Both the position numbers and the translations under genes were made by a program. A DNA stretch of 58,687 nucleotides from Fibrobacter sp. (GTDB taxonomy: Bacteria > Fibrobacterota > Fibrobacteria > Fibrobacterales > Fibrobacteraceae). Below are positions 45,206-54,708 of the stretch, in pieces. The notes under the pieces were generated by a model, which did not search any database, was not told the origin of the DNA, and worked only from the letters and a program-made list of their open reading frames with translations. The stretch lies in NCBI RefSeq assembly GCF_017551775.1, contig NZ_JAFZKX010000029.1, positions 1 to 58,687 on the forward strand, written 5' to 3'. How positions within the stretch are numbered: position 1 is the stretch's first letter; each line of letters opens with the position of its first letter.

Positions 45206-46531
45206 ATGCAGATTGACTGGGAAAGATGCCTGAACTACTTACGCGGAATGCTCTCCGATTCCGTATTCAAGACGTATTTCGCACAGACCAGGATGGTGAA
45301 CCAGACTCCGGGACACGCCGTGATATCCGTGCCCCCCGGACTGGACATTAAGGTCTACTCCGCATACAAGGAACTTATCAAGCTCGGCTGGAAGGAAGCA
45401 ACCCACAACGACACGCCGATGGAATTCGAATTCCAGCCGCAAGAAGTCGTGATGCAGGCGGCTCCGGCCACCGACAACAACTTCAAGGATTTCATCAAGC
45501 CGAGCGTCCCGCTTTCGAGCAGTTTCCGCTTCGAAAACTTCGTTCCGGGCGACAAGGCCCAGCTCGCATTCAACGCGGCACTCGCCGTCGCCAAGAACCC
45601 GTACGGCACGCAGTACAACCCGCTGTTCATCTACGGCCCCTCGGGTCTCGGCAAGACTCACTTGCTGCAGGCCATCGGCAACTACGTGCTCGAAGAAGAT
45701 CCTGCCAAGCGCGTGTGCTACCTCACCAGCGAAGATTTTTCGCAGCAGTACATGAAGTGTCTGCGCGAAGGCCGCGTGACAGAAATGAGTGATTTCTATC
45801 GCAACGAAGTGGACATCCTCCTCATCGACGACATCCAGAACTGGACCGGCAAGTACGAAACGCAGAACGAATTCTTCCTCATCTTCAATGCGCTGCACCA
45901 GGCAGGCAAGCAGATCGTGCTCACCTCCGATGCTCCCGCGGGCGAAGTGAAGAACCTCTCCGACCGTCTCGTGAGCCGTTTCTCGTGGGGCCTCACCGTG
46001 GACATCCAGCCGCCCGACGTGGAAACCCGCGAAGCGATTTTGCACAAGAAGGCCGAAGAGCGCCACCTGGAAATCAGTGACGACGTGCTCCACTTCCTCG
46101 CCGAAAAGATTGCAAGCAACGTGCGCAGCCTCGAAAGCGCCATCATCAAACTCACGCTGCAGTCGAGCCTGATGAACCACGACATCGACATGAGCATCGC
46201 CCAGAAGGTCGCGGCTGAAATCGCCCCGACGCTCCGCCGCCGCGTAAGCCTCGATGCCGTGCTCCACACCGTTTCGCAGCATTACGAAGTCGCCGAATCC
46301 AAGCTGACCGAACCCGGCCGTGGCACCAAGGAAATTTCCAAGGCCCGCCAGGTCGCCATGTACCTCATGCGCGAATGTTCTTCCATCAGCTTGCAGAGCA
46401 TCGGTTCGCGTTTTGGCGGCAAGGACCACTCCACCGTCGTTCATGCCATCAAGAGCGTGAAGAAGGAAATGGAAACCGACGCCGCATTCGCACGCCTTAT
46501 CGAAGGCCTCAAGAATTCAATCCACGACTAA
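45206..46531 (+). CDS. dnaA: Chromosomal replication initiator DnaA
   Basis: DnaA opens the replication origin. The 441-residue protein has domain I at the N terminus (WERCLNYLRGMLSDSVFKTY), a short linker, the AAA+ domain with Walker A GPSGLGKT (144-151) and ILLIDDIQ, and the C-terminal DNA-binding signature GGKDHSTVVHAIKSVK. It is a little shorter than the E. coli protein because of the short linker. AAGGAC lies 8 bases before the ATG. The upstream region contains DnaA-box-like sites. No dnaN or rpmH is adjacent within the window. Confidence 0.97.
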   Translation: MQIDWERCLNYLRGMLSDSVFKTYFAQTRMVNQTPGHAVISVPPGLDIKVYSAYKELIKLGWKEATHNDTPMEFEFQPQEVVMQAAPATDNNFKDFIKPSVPLSSSFRFENFVPGDKAQLAFNAALAVAKNPYGTQYNPLFIYGPSGLGKTHLLQAIGNYVLEEDPAKRVCYLTSEDFSQQYMKCLREGRVTEMSDFYRNEVDILLIDDIQNWTGKYETQNEFFLIFNALHQAGKQIVLTSDAPAGEVKNLSDRLVSRFSWGLTVDIQPPDVETREAILHKKAEERHLEISDDVLHFLAEKIASNVRSLESAIIKLTLQSSLMNHDIDMSIAQKVAAEIAPTLRRRVSLDAVLHTVSQHYEVAESKLTEPGRGTKEISKARQVAMYLMRECSSISLQSIGSRFGGKDHSTVVHAIKSVKKEMETDAAFARLIEGLKNSIHD

Positions 46532-46541
46532 CAGGAACAAG

Positions 46542-47642
46542 ATGAACTTCACAAAATCCTTTGCCTTGTGCGCAGCCCTGGCGGCAAGCGCAGTTTTTGC
46601 CCAATCCGAATCCGCACCCGCGGCAGAACAGGCCTCCGGTGAAACGCTCACCATCATCGGCGTGGGCGACATCATGATGGGTCTCAACTTTCCCGACGAA
46701 AAGCCCGCGCTCCCCACACAGGACGGCGAGCTCACCTTCTCCGAAGTGAAGGATGTGTTGCGCGATGCCGACCTCACCACGGGCAACCTCGAAGGAACGC
46801 TCCTGAACCAGGGCGGGCTCCCGAAGCCCTGCTGCCGCGTGACCAAGAAGTCCGGCAACTGCTACTGCTTCCGCTCTCCCGAAAGCTACACGCGCCACCT
46901 GATCGACGCAGGTTTCGACTACGTGAGCGTATCGAACAACCACTCCGGCGACTTCGGCAACGAAGGCAAGATCGGCACGATGCGCGCCCTCAACGAAGCG
47001 AACCTCGCCTATGCGGGTTTCGAGAACAGCTGCGAGCAGCGCGTGCTCGAACTGAACGGCGTGCGCTACGGGTTCGCCTCCTTCTCCGTGAGCAGCGGGA
47101 CGCTGACCGTGTTCAACACCGAGAAGGCCAAAAAGACTATCGCCGCACTGCGTGACAGCGCAGACATCGTCATCGTCACTATGCACGTGGGCGCAGAAGG
47201 CTCCAAGTACACGCACGTCACGCGCGAAATGGAAGAATTCCTGGGCGACAAGCGCGGCAACCCCTACGAGTTCGCGCGCCTCGCCATCGACGCGGGAGCC
47301 GACGTGGTATTCGGTCACGGCCCGCACGTACCGCGCGCCATCGACCTCTACAAGGGCAAGTTCATCGCCTACAGCCTCGGGAACTTCGCGACATCGACCA
47401 GCGTGAACATCTCCGGTGTGACAGGTTACGCCCCCATCGTGAAGATTACCGTCGACAAGAAGACGGGCGACTTCAAGGAAGGCCAGATCTACTCGTTCAT
47501 CCAGAGGGGCAACAACGGCGACCGCAAGCCCACACGCGACGACAAGGGCGCCTGCATCAAGCTCATGAAGGAACTGACCGAGCAGGACATTCCCGAAGCG
47601 GGCGTGAAGATTGCTGACGACGGCAAGATTACCCTGAAGTAA
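46542..47642 (+). CDS. Exported CapA/PgsA-family protein
   Basis: The 366-residue protein has a cleavable signal peptide (MNFTKSFALCAALAASAVFA) and a calcineurin-like metallophosphatase fold of the CapA group. Segments include TIIGVGDIMMG, TTGNLEGTLL, VSVSNNHSGDFG, IVTMHVGAEGS, VVFGHGPHVPRA and YSLGNF. CapA proteins take part in poly-gamma-glutamate export in Bacillus; many relatives outside that setting have unknown substrates. The cluster CCRVTKKSGNCYC adds three or four Cys. It starts 10 bases after dnaA with an AGGAAC ribosome site, so it may share the dnaA transcript. Confidence 0.85.
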   Translation: MNFTKSFALCAALAASAVFAQSESAPAAEQASGETLTIIGVGDIMMGLNFPDEKPALPTQDGELTFSEVKDVLRDADLTTGNLEGTLLNQGGLPKPCCRVTKKSGNCYCFRSPESYTRHLIDAGFDYVSVSNNHSGDFGNEGKIGTMRALNEANLAYAGFENSCEQRVLELNGVRYGFASFSVSSGTLTVFNTEKAKKTIAALRDSADIVIVTMHVGAEGSKYTHVTREMEEFLGDKRGNPYEFARLAIDAGADVVFGHGPHVPRAIDLYKGKFIAYSLGNFATSTSVNISGVTGYAPIVKITVDKKTGDFKEGQIYSFIQRGNNGDRKPTRDDKGACIKLMKELTEQDIPEAGVKIADDGKITLK

Positions 47643-47670
47643 AAACTCCAGGGTCGATTTTCCCAAAAAA

Positions 47671-49100
47671 CTATTCTTCCAGACGGTTCCAGAAATCGGT
47701 GTCCTGCTTGACACCGCATTCCTTGGCGTAGTATACGGGTTCGACACCCTTTTTGCGCTGTTCCATATAATTCCTGAGGGCCTTGATCGCGATAGGCGAA
47801 AGGATCAAGATACACGGAATGTTCACGACGACCATCAGCGCCTGGCACAAGTCCGCAGAATCCCATGCGAAGCCTGCACTCGCAAGAGCGCCCGCAAACA
47901 CGATAACTGACGCAATTATCCTGAACACCGTCATCACCGCCTTGCCGGGGCGACGGTTCATGATAAAGCGCAGGCACCCCTCGGTATAATAGTAGTTGCC
48001 TATAAGCGTCGTGAAGCCGAACAGCAATATCGATACCGTAATGAACACCGGGCCCCATTCACCGAACACCGTACGGAGGGACGCCTGCACATAGGGAATT
48101 CCCGAAATTTCGCTCGTCGGCACCACTTCGGTCGAAAGGCACATCAGGGCCGTCGCAGAGCAAATCACGAGCGTATCGATAAACACGGAAAGCGACTGCA
48201 CCAAACCCTGCTTAACCGGGTGCGAAACGCTCGCGCTCGCAGAGGCGTTTGGAGCAGAACCCATACCGGCTTCATTCGAATAGAGACCGCGCTTGATACC
48301 GTACATAATGCAGCTTCCGGCAAATCCGCCCGCACCGGCCTCGAACGAGAACGTATCCTTGAAAATAGTCGCGAACATCGAAGGAATGTTGCTGAAATTG
48401 TAAAATACGACACCGATGGCCGCAACGATATAGGCAATACTCATCACCGGCACCAGATAGCTCGTAATCTGCGTGAGCTTCCGGGCACCTCCGAACACGC
48501 ACAACGCAAACAAGACCGCAAGGCCTCCCCCCACAATCAAGGGAGTCTTGGATTCGCTATAGAAACTGTAACCCGAAAACTGGTCTGGACGTTGTAAGAA
48601 GCCAAGAGGTTGTAGCCGACCAGGTAGGTCAACAGAATGAACACCGAGAAAATGACACCCAACCAACGCTGCCCCAGCGCCGTCTGTATATAATACGAAG
48701 GTCCGCCGTAGGAATGTCCCGTCACCAGGTCCTCGCGCTTGAATATCTGCGCCAGCGTCGATTCCACGAACGCAGAAGCGCTTCCGAAAACCGCAATCAA
48801 CCACATCCAGAAAACTGCACCCGGGCCACCCATGCAGATAGCCGAAGAAACGCCGACAATATTTCCGGTACCCACGCGGGATGCCGTCGAGACCATCAAG
48901 GCGCCGAATGAAGAAATTCCGCTCCCCTGCACCGGTTTCTCGTTGATAACGCGGAACATTTCGGCAAAAAGGCGAATCTGCGGGAACCCCATGCGGACAG
49001 ATAGGTACACGCCCGCCGCAATCAAAAGGAACGGCACAATAAAGGGCTGGTACAAAAAGCCGCTCATGGCGTTGACGGCATTGTGAATTGATTCTAGCAT
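47671..49100 (-). pseudogene. AGCS family sodium:alanine/glycine symporter, frameshifted
   Basis: Two adjacent minus-strand frames give one AGCS transporter. The N-terminal part (49100 down to about 48580) has GFLYQPFIVPFLLIAAGVYL, TASRVGTGNIVGVSSAI and GGPGAVFWMW. The C-terminal part (about 48580 to 47671) has GSCIMYGIKRGLYSNEAGMG and SAPNASASA. The break is at a T-run on the minus strand (48576-48579): four Ts are present where five restore YNVQTSFSGYSFYS. Otherwise both halves are intact and conserved. This is a recent mutation, a sequencing error, or, less likely, programmed slippage. AGGAAG precedes the ATG. Confidence 0.85.
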
Positions 49101-49136
49101 AGTCACTTCCTGTTTCGGGGGAGTTTTTTACAAGAT

Positions 49137-49164
49137 AATAAAAAAACGCCGCCATTCAGCAGCG
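49137..49164 (-). terminator. Terminator of the modular lipoprotein operon
   Basis: On the minus strand CGCTGC and GCGGCG form a 6-bp stem (one G-U) with a 6-base loop, followed by seven Ts, 30 bases after the last lipoprotein stop codon. Confidence 0.8.
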
Positions 49165-49193
49165 ACGATTCCTCAAAGAAGTCGAATAAAATT

Positions 49194-49814
49194 CTACGGT
49201 TTTCCTCCGTACATCAAGAAGTCCCCATTCGCATCGACGAACTTGATGTTCCAATCCGAATGTTCGTACCTGTAGGTCGGTTTCTGCCTGGGGAACTTTC
49301 CGTCTTCCACCAAATAGAATTTGCTGTCTACTTTGACGTAGCTACCGACCAGTTTGGCCGACTCGTCATCGACCCCATCGCAATAGATATTTTCGAGCGT
49401 ATCCAGATCATTATCCTTCTTGTCGAGCAGAATCAGCCCGCATCTATGAGAATAATCGTCCAGATGGGTCAGCCGCAAGCCGTATTCATCCGTTTCCCTC
49501 TCTTCGGGCATCGTTCCCGAAGTGGAATCCCGCCAAAGGCCAATCCTGTACGCATCCATGCCTACATAATAATATTTGGTTTCCTTGATTTTATGGAAAT
49601 CATCGTCCCACCCAAACAGGTGGTGATCGTGTTCCTCGCCCCTTTGTTCAAGCGTCACCTTGACCAGCGCGGTCGAGTCATCAACAAGTCCAACAAATCT
49701 CCAGACATGTCCCTCTTCTTCAATTTCATAATCGACCATCGAGCATCCGCCCAGAAAAAACACAGATGCACAGGCTAAAGCCGCAAACATTTTCATGAAC
49801 AATTTCCCCTTCAT
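49194..49814 (-). CDS. Lipoprotein, last gene of the modular lipoprotein operon
   Basis: The protein of about 206 residues starts MKGKLFMKMFAALACASVFF and reaches a lipobox at FLGGCS. The mature part is mostly beta and charged (EEEGHVWRFVGLVDDSTALV, EEHDHHLFGWDDDFHKIKET). No Cys-Trp modules and no FISUMP domain are present, so it differs from its operon neighbours. No family is recognised. The ATG at 49814 overlaps the upstream stop as TAATG, showing translational coupling; the longer 49877 start is not needed. Confidence 0.75.
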   Translation of the reverse strand: MKGKLFMKMFAALACASVFFLGGCSMVDYEIEEEGHVWRFVGLVDDSTALVKVTLEQRGEEHDHHLFGWDDDFHKIKETKYYYVGMDAYRIGLWRDSTSGTMPEERETDEYGLRLTHLDDYSHRCGLILLDKKDNDLDTLENIYCDGVDDESAKLVGSYVKVDSKFYLVEDGKFPRQKPTYRYEHSDWNIKFVDANGDFLMYGGKP

Positions 49815-52438
49815 TACGGTTCCTCCCCATCGTTCACGCAAACAACCTGCACCATCGGGTGCAAATCCTTGGGGCATTCGACAAGCCCGCCGGCGATAAC
49901 ACTTGTTCTCCAGCCTTCATCCTTTGTAACATACTCGAAGCAGTACTGTGTATCGGAATCCTTCTCCGTGCTGGTCCAAAAAAGACTATAGTCCGCAACA
50001 AACAGGTTGTGCCGCGCGTTTTCGTTGTGCTGCTTGACAAGCATGGCGCGACTACTCGAAAAGGCCTTCCCGTAGTTTTGGTTCAGCCATTCTTCTGCAC
50101 TCGGGATATGCGTACCTTCGGGGCAGAACGACTTCGCCTGATTCCATGTGGTATAGGAATTCTCATTGTAATGGGCGAACTTTACGTCGAGTTCCGATTC
50201 ATCCCAGTCCGAAACGCAACTGATTCCGGAGAGAGTCGCGTCGGGGCAACTAGTCGACTCGATAATTTTCTGCTTCCAATCCGCGAAGTAGCTTTCGAAC
50301 GACGGGCTTTTCCCTTCGATCTTGTCAAGCGTAGCAGAACTATCCCCGATTGCGGCACGGAAGACCGTATAGTTGTCCAATTCCGAAACGTCGAATGCAG
50401 AACCGGATTCCGAAACGACATTCTTAAGGAACAAATACCTGCGATAGTCATCGTTCACCCCGGAGCTATAATACAAGAACGTATATTTCCAGCCGCCCTT
50501 GCTAATCACGAAACGACTGTTATCCTCGTAAACCCCTTCAAGCAAAATTTTGGGATTATCGAATTCGGCATAGGGCTTAGTTTTATTCGCATTGCGTCTC
50601 ACCTGGCCCCATCCTAAATTGACATCCGAATAATTACCGATACAGCCGTAAAGGGCAGAATCCGCATCATCCCAGAAGAGTTTCGTTCCGGCAGAACCAT
50701 TCCGGCAATATTCCGGATCGAACTTGTTGCGAACCATCGCCCTGTAGACAGCCAGGTGATATTCGCTAGTAGCAGTCCACTGAGGAGCATTGCACTCATA
50801 TCCGACTCCATCGTATTCGACGACTTCGCCGTTATTTTCCTTATTGCAAATTTTTCCATGCCGTACAGGGACGGAAAGGTCGTTGTCCGAGGCTACCTGC
50901 CAAGAACAGCTCCAGCCCCATTTGACCTTGCAGATAAACTTTATCCCGTCGTATTCCTTGATATAGTTTTCAGTTTCAGTCGTGCAGGCGTCCCCATAAT
51001 ATTCGGGAATCAAGATTTCTTTCCAGGTGCCCCCATTCTCTTGGAAGCATTTGAAATAACCGACAGAATCGTGATGTGCAGTCTTGTTGAGAGTCGTCTC
51101 ATCGCAGCGATCCAAGAAATAGGTCTTCCTGTCGACCTCTTCCCAAACCCTGTCATAGCATTGGTAATATTTACCCTCGACAGTTACCGTTTCACGGTCG
51201 CGTTCTTCGGTACAAACGCCGGCATGCTTCCGGACAAAAATGTTAACCGGGTTGCTCAATTTTGTATTCTCCAAGAGATCCTTGGTCCAGACATAATCAT
51301 TGTATCTGTCGATAACGCAGGCATAATATGTCGAATCGTATTTGATCGTATCGCCTTCCATTTCCTCACGACATTTACCGAACAGGTAGGGAACCGCATC
51401 GCTTTCGGCCATGTTCCGCCAATCCGTTTTCGCGGAATCACATATGTACACCAAGCTGTCAAAGACGACGGTATCACGCAAGCCGGATGTGCATACGCCC
51501 TTTTCCGTCTCGAGTTCCGTCAACAGGCGCCAACTGAGCGTTTTTCTTTTCGAAGTGTAATCACACACGAGCAACCGCCCGTAATAGGCGCTTTTCTTTT
51601 CCCCGACGCTCAGCGTATCTTTGAAAGAGGAACTGTCACAGGAAGAAAGTCCCAACGCATCCATCCACAACTGCGGCCAACGTACCTTCGATTCGCGGGT
51701 AAGCAGCGTATCCGCCACTTCAACTTCAGGAATCAAGTCACGCCAGGTCTTGCCGCTACCCAATGAGGAGCGCAGCTTGTCGTAATTGGCATAGAAGGCG
51801 GAATCGGACTTTTCCCTCTGGCAAAGCGTATAGAGGTAATCGTTCAGTTCATCCCGGAACTCATCGTGACTGCCGTCTTCGAGAACTACGTCCCGTCGCT
51901 GTTCATACTCGAGCATGTCGTAAATTTCGCGCAAGGCCTTCTGCTTCGCGCCTACAAGCTCAAAGCCTTCATCCTGCACCAAGGTTTTCACGCGTTCGCT
52001 TCCGAGCGCGCCCGAAATGCTGAGCGCCGGGTTCTTTAGATTCCCGATATCGACATACTGCACGAATTCCATCTTCAATCCGCTCGAAGAATTCGGATAG
52101 ACGCAAGCGTATGCGATACGCAGGTAAGGAGTCGGGAAGTCCACAGAATCGGATACGAAATCAATTTCCCCGTCACGCTGCCGAATCATCTTCTGGTCCA
52201 GGACTCCGATGGAATCGAGGTTTTCATCAAGCAAAGTCACATTGATTTCGACAGGAACCAGACGGGAACCGTTCTGGAAGCTACCCTCCAGAATCGTCCA
52301 GAGGCTTTCGGAATTTTCGCTGCCCTCGATATACCTACCGCCCGAGACCCTCGAGCCGCCATTTTCACAGGCGGCAAGGAATGCGGCAACCAGGAGCGCC
52401 GCCATCAATCGAATCGCTTTCATAGAAATAGGCATCAT
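49814..52438 (-). CDS. Lipoprotein with seven Cys-Trp modules and FISUMP-like end
   Basis: The 874-residue protein has a lipobox at LLVAAFLAAC, a beta-rich N-terminal domain (about 30-150), and a helical domain (about 150-290, with LYTLCQREKSDSAFYANYDK). About seven modules of pattern Cys-x(10-16)-[YF]-x-Cys-x(4-20)-Trp follow (about 320-640, such as VCTEERDRETVTVEGKYYQC). The end resembles the FISUMP core (SFCPEGTHIPSAEEW, LFWTSTEKD, VVCVNDGEE). It is a clear paralogue of the 52438 and 54705 genes. It is presumably surface-anchored; the modules look like small disulfide-stabilised repeats. The start at 52438 overlaps the upstream stop; ATG 52423 is also possible. Confidence 0.8.
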   Translation of the reverse strand: MMPISMKAIRLMAALLVAAFLAACENGGSRVSGGRYIEGSENSESLWTILEGSFQNGSRLVPVEINVTLLDENLDSIGVLDQKMIRQRDGEIDFVSDSVDFPTPYLRIAYACVYPNSSSGLKMEFVQYVDIGNLKNPALSISGALGSERVKTLVQDEGFELVGAKQKALREIYDMLEYEQRRDVVLEDGSHDEFRDELNDYLYTLCQREKSDSAFYANYDKLRSSLGSGKTWRDLIPEVEVADTLLTRESKVRWPQLWMDALGLSSCDSSSFKDTLSVGEKKSAYYGRLLVCDYTSKRKTLSWRLLTELETEKGVCTSGLRDTVVFDSLVYICDSAKTDWRNMAESDAVPYLFGKCREEMEGDTIKYDSTYYACVIDRYNDYVWTKDLLENTKLSNPVNIFVRKHAGVCTEERDRETVTVEGKYYQCYDRVWEEVDRKTYFLDRCDETTLNKTAHHDSVGYFKCFQENGGTWKEILIPEYYGDACTTETENYIKEYDGIKFICKVKWGWSCSWQVASDNDLSVPVRHGKICNKENNGEVVEYDGVGYECNAPQWTATSEYHLAVYRAMVRNKFDPEYCRNGSAGTKLFWDDADSALYGCIGNYSDVNLGWGQVRRNANKTKPYAEFDNPKILLEGVYEDNSRFVISKGGWKYTFLYYSSGVNDDYRRYLFLKNVVSESGSAFDVSELDNYTVFRAAIGDSSATLDKIEGKSPSFESYFADWKQKIIESTSCPDATLSGISCVSDWDESELDVKFAHYNENSYTTWNQAKSFCPEGTHIPSAEEWLNQNYGKAFSSSRAMLVKQHNENARHNLFVADYSLFWTSTEKDSDTQYCFEYVTKDEGWRTSVIAGGLVECPKDLHPMVQVVCVNDGEEP

Positions 52439-54708
52439 TAGTCCTCCCCGTCCTTGAAGCAGAGCGTCTGTACGCCCGGATACAGGTCATCAGGACACTC
52501 GACGACCCGACCGAAAGCGCCTTCGTTTCCTTCGTACCGGATTTCGTAACAGTAGTGCGTTCCGGAAGCCTTCGAATCGGTAGTCCAGTAGATATCGTAG
52601 AGATAGAACTTGTCGTTATAACGCACCTTTATTGGGCTATCTTGAGCGTCTATAGCCTCCATGGGGAATTTCTTCACAAAGTCTCCCGCCCACTCGCTCG
52701 TATCAGGCAGATGGTAGCCCGCGGGGCAGAACGACGCGGCCCGTTCCCAGTCCATGTACGATTCTTCCCCCACACGCGTGAGCAGGACCTTGAAGGCGGG
52801 GTAAGCGCTCTCCGGATGCGTATATCGCGTCACAAAACTGTCGAAGCTTTCGCTCTTTTCGGGGAACGTATCCGCCACGATTTCTTTGGAACCCTTCTTG
52901 GCGGAAAGGTACGGAACCTCGTTCCTGAACATCGCCCCGTATTCCTTGCCACCGATATTCGCCACGGCACCAACGGCATCAAAGACTCCGGCCAGACTTC
53001 CCCTTTTGAGAACGGTAATCGTAAATTCATCGCGAGAAACCTTGACAGTGGTATCGTCTACGAAGACACCTCCGTCAAAAATGGCCCTCTCGTAATTCTC
53101 CCGTCCCATAATTCCGATTCGCACCCACTCAAGCGATTTGGCATCGCACGCGAAATAGGTATGCGAAGAATAGTATTCGCTTATGGCTTCGTTCCAGTGG
53201 ACCGTCGTTCCCTTGGGACCGTTTTTGCATTCATCCTTGTGGAGCCTGTTGAACGCATAAAGAACCGAATCCGCGAATCCCATCCTCTTCCAAAAGAATT
53301 GGCCGCAAGTCCAATAGCTGCCATTTACCTGTTCAATCCTGCCTTCGGTAGAATCCGTGCAGAACAAGCCATTTTTCTTGTATGCGGAAGTACTGTCATC
53401 GGAAAGTGCATACCAGGTATAACCATATCGATCAACATAGCCGCACCTATAGAATTTATTACTGTACTGGACAATTTCCCCAATGTTGCATTTGCGCAAA
53501 TCCTTGACGGGAGACAGCAACAATTCCGAGGGGACTTCATTCCACGAATATCCACCCCTGCAATGGAAATACCTGCCATCGTAGGTTGCGTATTCGCCTT
53601 CTTCACCCTTGTCCCCATAATACACGGGTGCATTTATGGAGACCCATTTCTTGTCATTGCACTGAAAATACTTTCCATCTTCCAGTTTTTCTTTCTGGTT
53701 CTGGCGATTGAGACCGCATTCCCCGAAAGCTTCATCGGGAGTGAGTCCCTTCAGGGAATCCGCCTTCGTGGTGTCGGAAACCTTGCCCGTGTCTCGCGGG
53801 ACCAGCGTCTCAGTCTCGCAGGTCGACGTATCGCCGACTACCCACCGGGCAATATCGTAACGCAACTGCGTAAAGTCAGGATCTTTTTTCAAACTCGCAA
53901 AGACCGCGGAATCGCAGTGAGATTCGCCGAGCTTATAGAAATCGACAAGCTCATCCAGGACATCCTTCGCCGACAGCGTTTCATCCCATTTCTTTTCGCC
54001 TCCGACGGCATCGACCAACTTCTTGAAATTCTTGTACGACACCGAATCCTTCAAAAAGAATCGGCAGTAATGGTAAGCGAGTGTTTCGAGCGTATCGTTT
54101 CCGTAGGGAGCATTCTCGATTCCATATTCGAATTCCTGCTCCGGATCCAGCAGGTCATGGATTGCCTCATGGGCATGTTTCCTCGCCATATTGAACGATT
54201 CGCCCTTCTTCTGCACCAGCTTTTTCAGGTATTTGCTTTCCAGCGCATGGTACAAATCGATGTCTGCCGCCTTCTTCTCGTTAAGATTCGCATATACGGT
54301 AAACTGCATCTCGGTGGTATCCTTCGAATCCCTGAGACGGCAGACGAAATCGAATTCTACGAAAGGCTTCTCGAATTTTATTTCCTTCGCCTTGTACGTA
54401 AAATCGAGCCTGTTGCGCACGATGCGGGCCGAAACTTTCTCCTGCCTTTCCAGTTTATCGTCCAAGGCGTAGATATCCAGTTGCAGCGGCTCCAAAGCCG
54501 TAGTCAAATTAAACTTTCCCTCAAGTCCAAGCCATTTCGTTTCCCAACCCTGAATCGAGTCGTTTCCGTCGTCTTCTAAATTTCGGCCGAACTCCCTATC
54601 GTAATTCCTGTAATCGTCCGCATAATACGTATCGGTACATGCGACCATCAGGGCCACGCTTGCGGGCAAAAATACCGCAAGCAATGACTTTTCAAGATAT
54701 TTTTTCAT
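52438..54708 (-). CDS. Lipoprotein with five Cys-Trp modules and FISUMP-like end
   Basis: The 756-residue protein begins MKKYLEKSLLAVFLPASVAL and continues to the lipobox LMVACTD. It has the same order as its neighbour: a beta-rich domain, a helical domain (YHYCRFFLKDSVSYKNFKKL), about five modules (for example KLEDGKYFQCNDKKW, TYDGRYFHCRGGYSW, NGSYWTCGQFFW), and a FISUMP-like C-terminal part (SFCPAGYHLPDTSEW, IYWTTDSKASG, QTLCFKDGED). The start overlaps the stop of the 54705 gene by 4 bases (ATGA). The role is unknown; the shared layout suggests related ligands or an assembly made from these paralogues. Confidence 0.8.
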   Translation of the reverse strand: MKKYLEKSLLAVFLPASVALMVACTDTYYADDYRNYDREFGRNLEDDGNDSIQGWETKWLGLEGKFNLTTALEPLQLDIYALDDKLERQEKVSARIVRNRLDFTYKAKEIKFEKPFVEFDFVCRLRDSKDTTEMQFTVYANLNEKKAADIDLYHALESKYLKKLVQKKGESFNMARKHAHEAIHDLLDPEQEFEYGIENAPYGNDTLETLAYHYCRFFLKDSVSYKNFKKLVDAVGGEKKWDETLSAKDVLDELVDFYKLGESHCDSAVFASLKKDPDFTQLRYDIARWVVGDTSTCETETLVPRDTGKVSDTTKADSLKGLTPDEAFGECGLNRQNQKEKLEDGKYFQCNDKKWVSINAPVYYGDKGEEGEYATYDGRYFHCRGGYSWNEVPSELLLSPVKDLRKCNIGEIVQYSNKFYRCGYVDRYGYTWYALSDDSTSAYKKNGLFCTDSTEGRIEQVNGSYWTCGQFFWKRMGFADSVLYAFNRLHKDECKNGPKGTTVHWNEAISEYYSSHTYFACDAKSLEWVRIGIMGRENYERAIFDGGVFVDDTTVKVSRDEFTITVLKRGSLAGVFDAVGAVANIGGKEYGAMFRNEVPYLSAKKGSKEIVADTFPEKSESFDSFVTRYTHPESAYPAFKVLLTRVGEESYMDWERAASFCPAGYHLPDTSEWAGDFVKKFPMEAIDAQDSPIKVRYNDKFYLYDIYWTTDSKASGTHYCYEIRYEGNEGAFGRVVECPDDLYPGVQTLCFKDGED

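Noticed and set aside
47643-47670. Shared terminator between the CapA-like gene and the symporter
   Set aside because: No stem longer than about four pairs was found in the 28-base gap.
52555-54579. 674-residue ORF on the plus strand opposite a lipoprotein gene
   Set aside because: The minus-strand frame has a lipobox, operon overlaps and paralogues; the plus frame has none of these.
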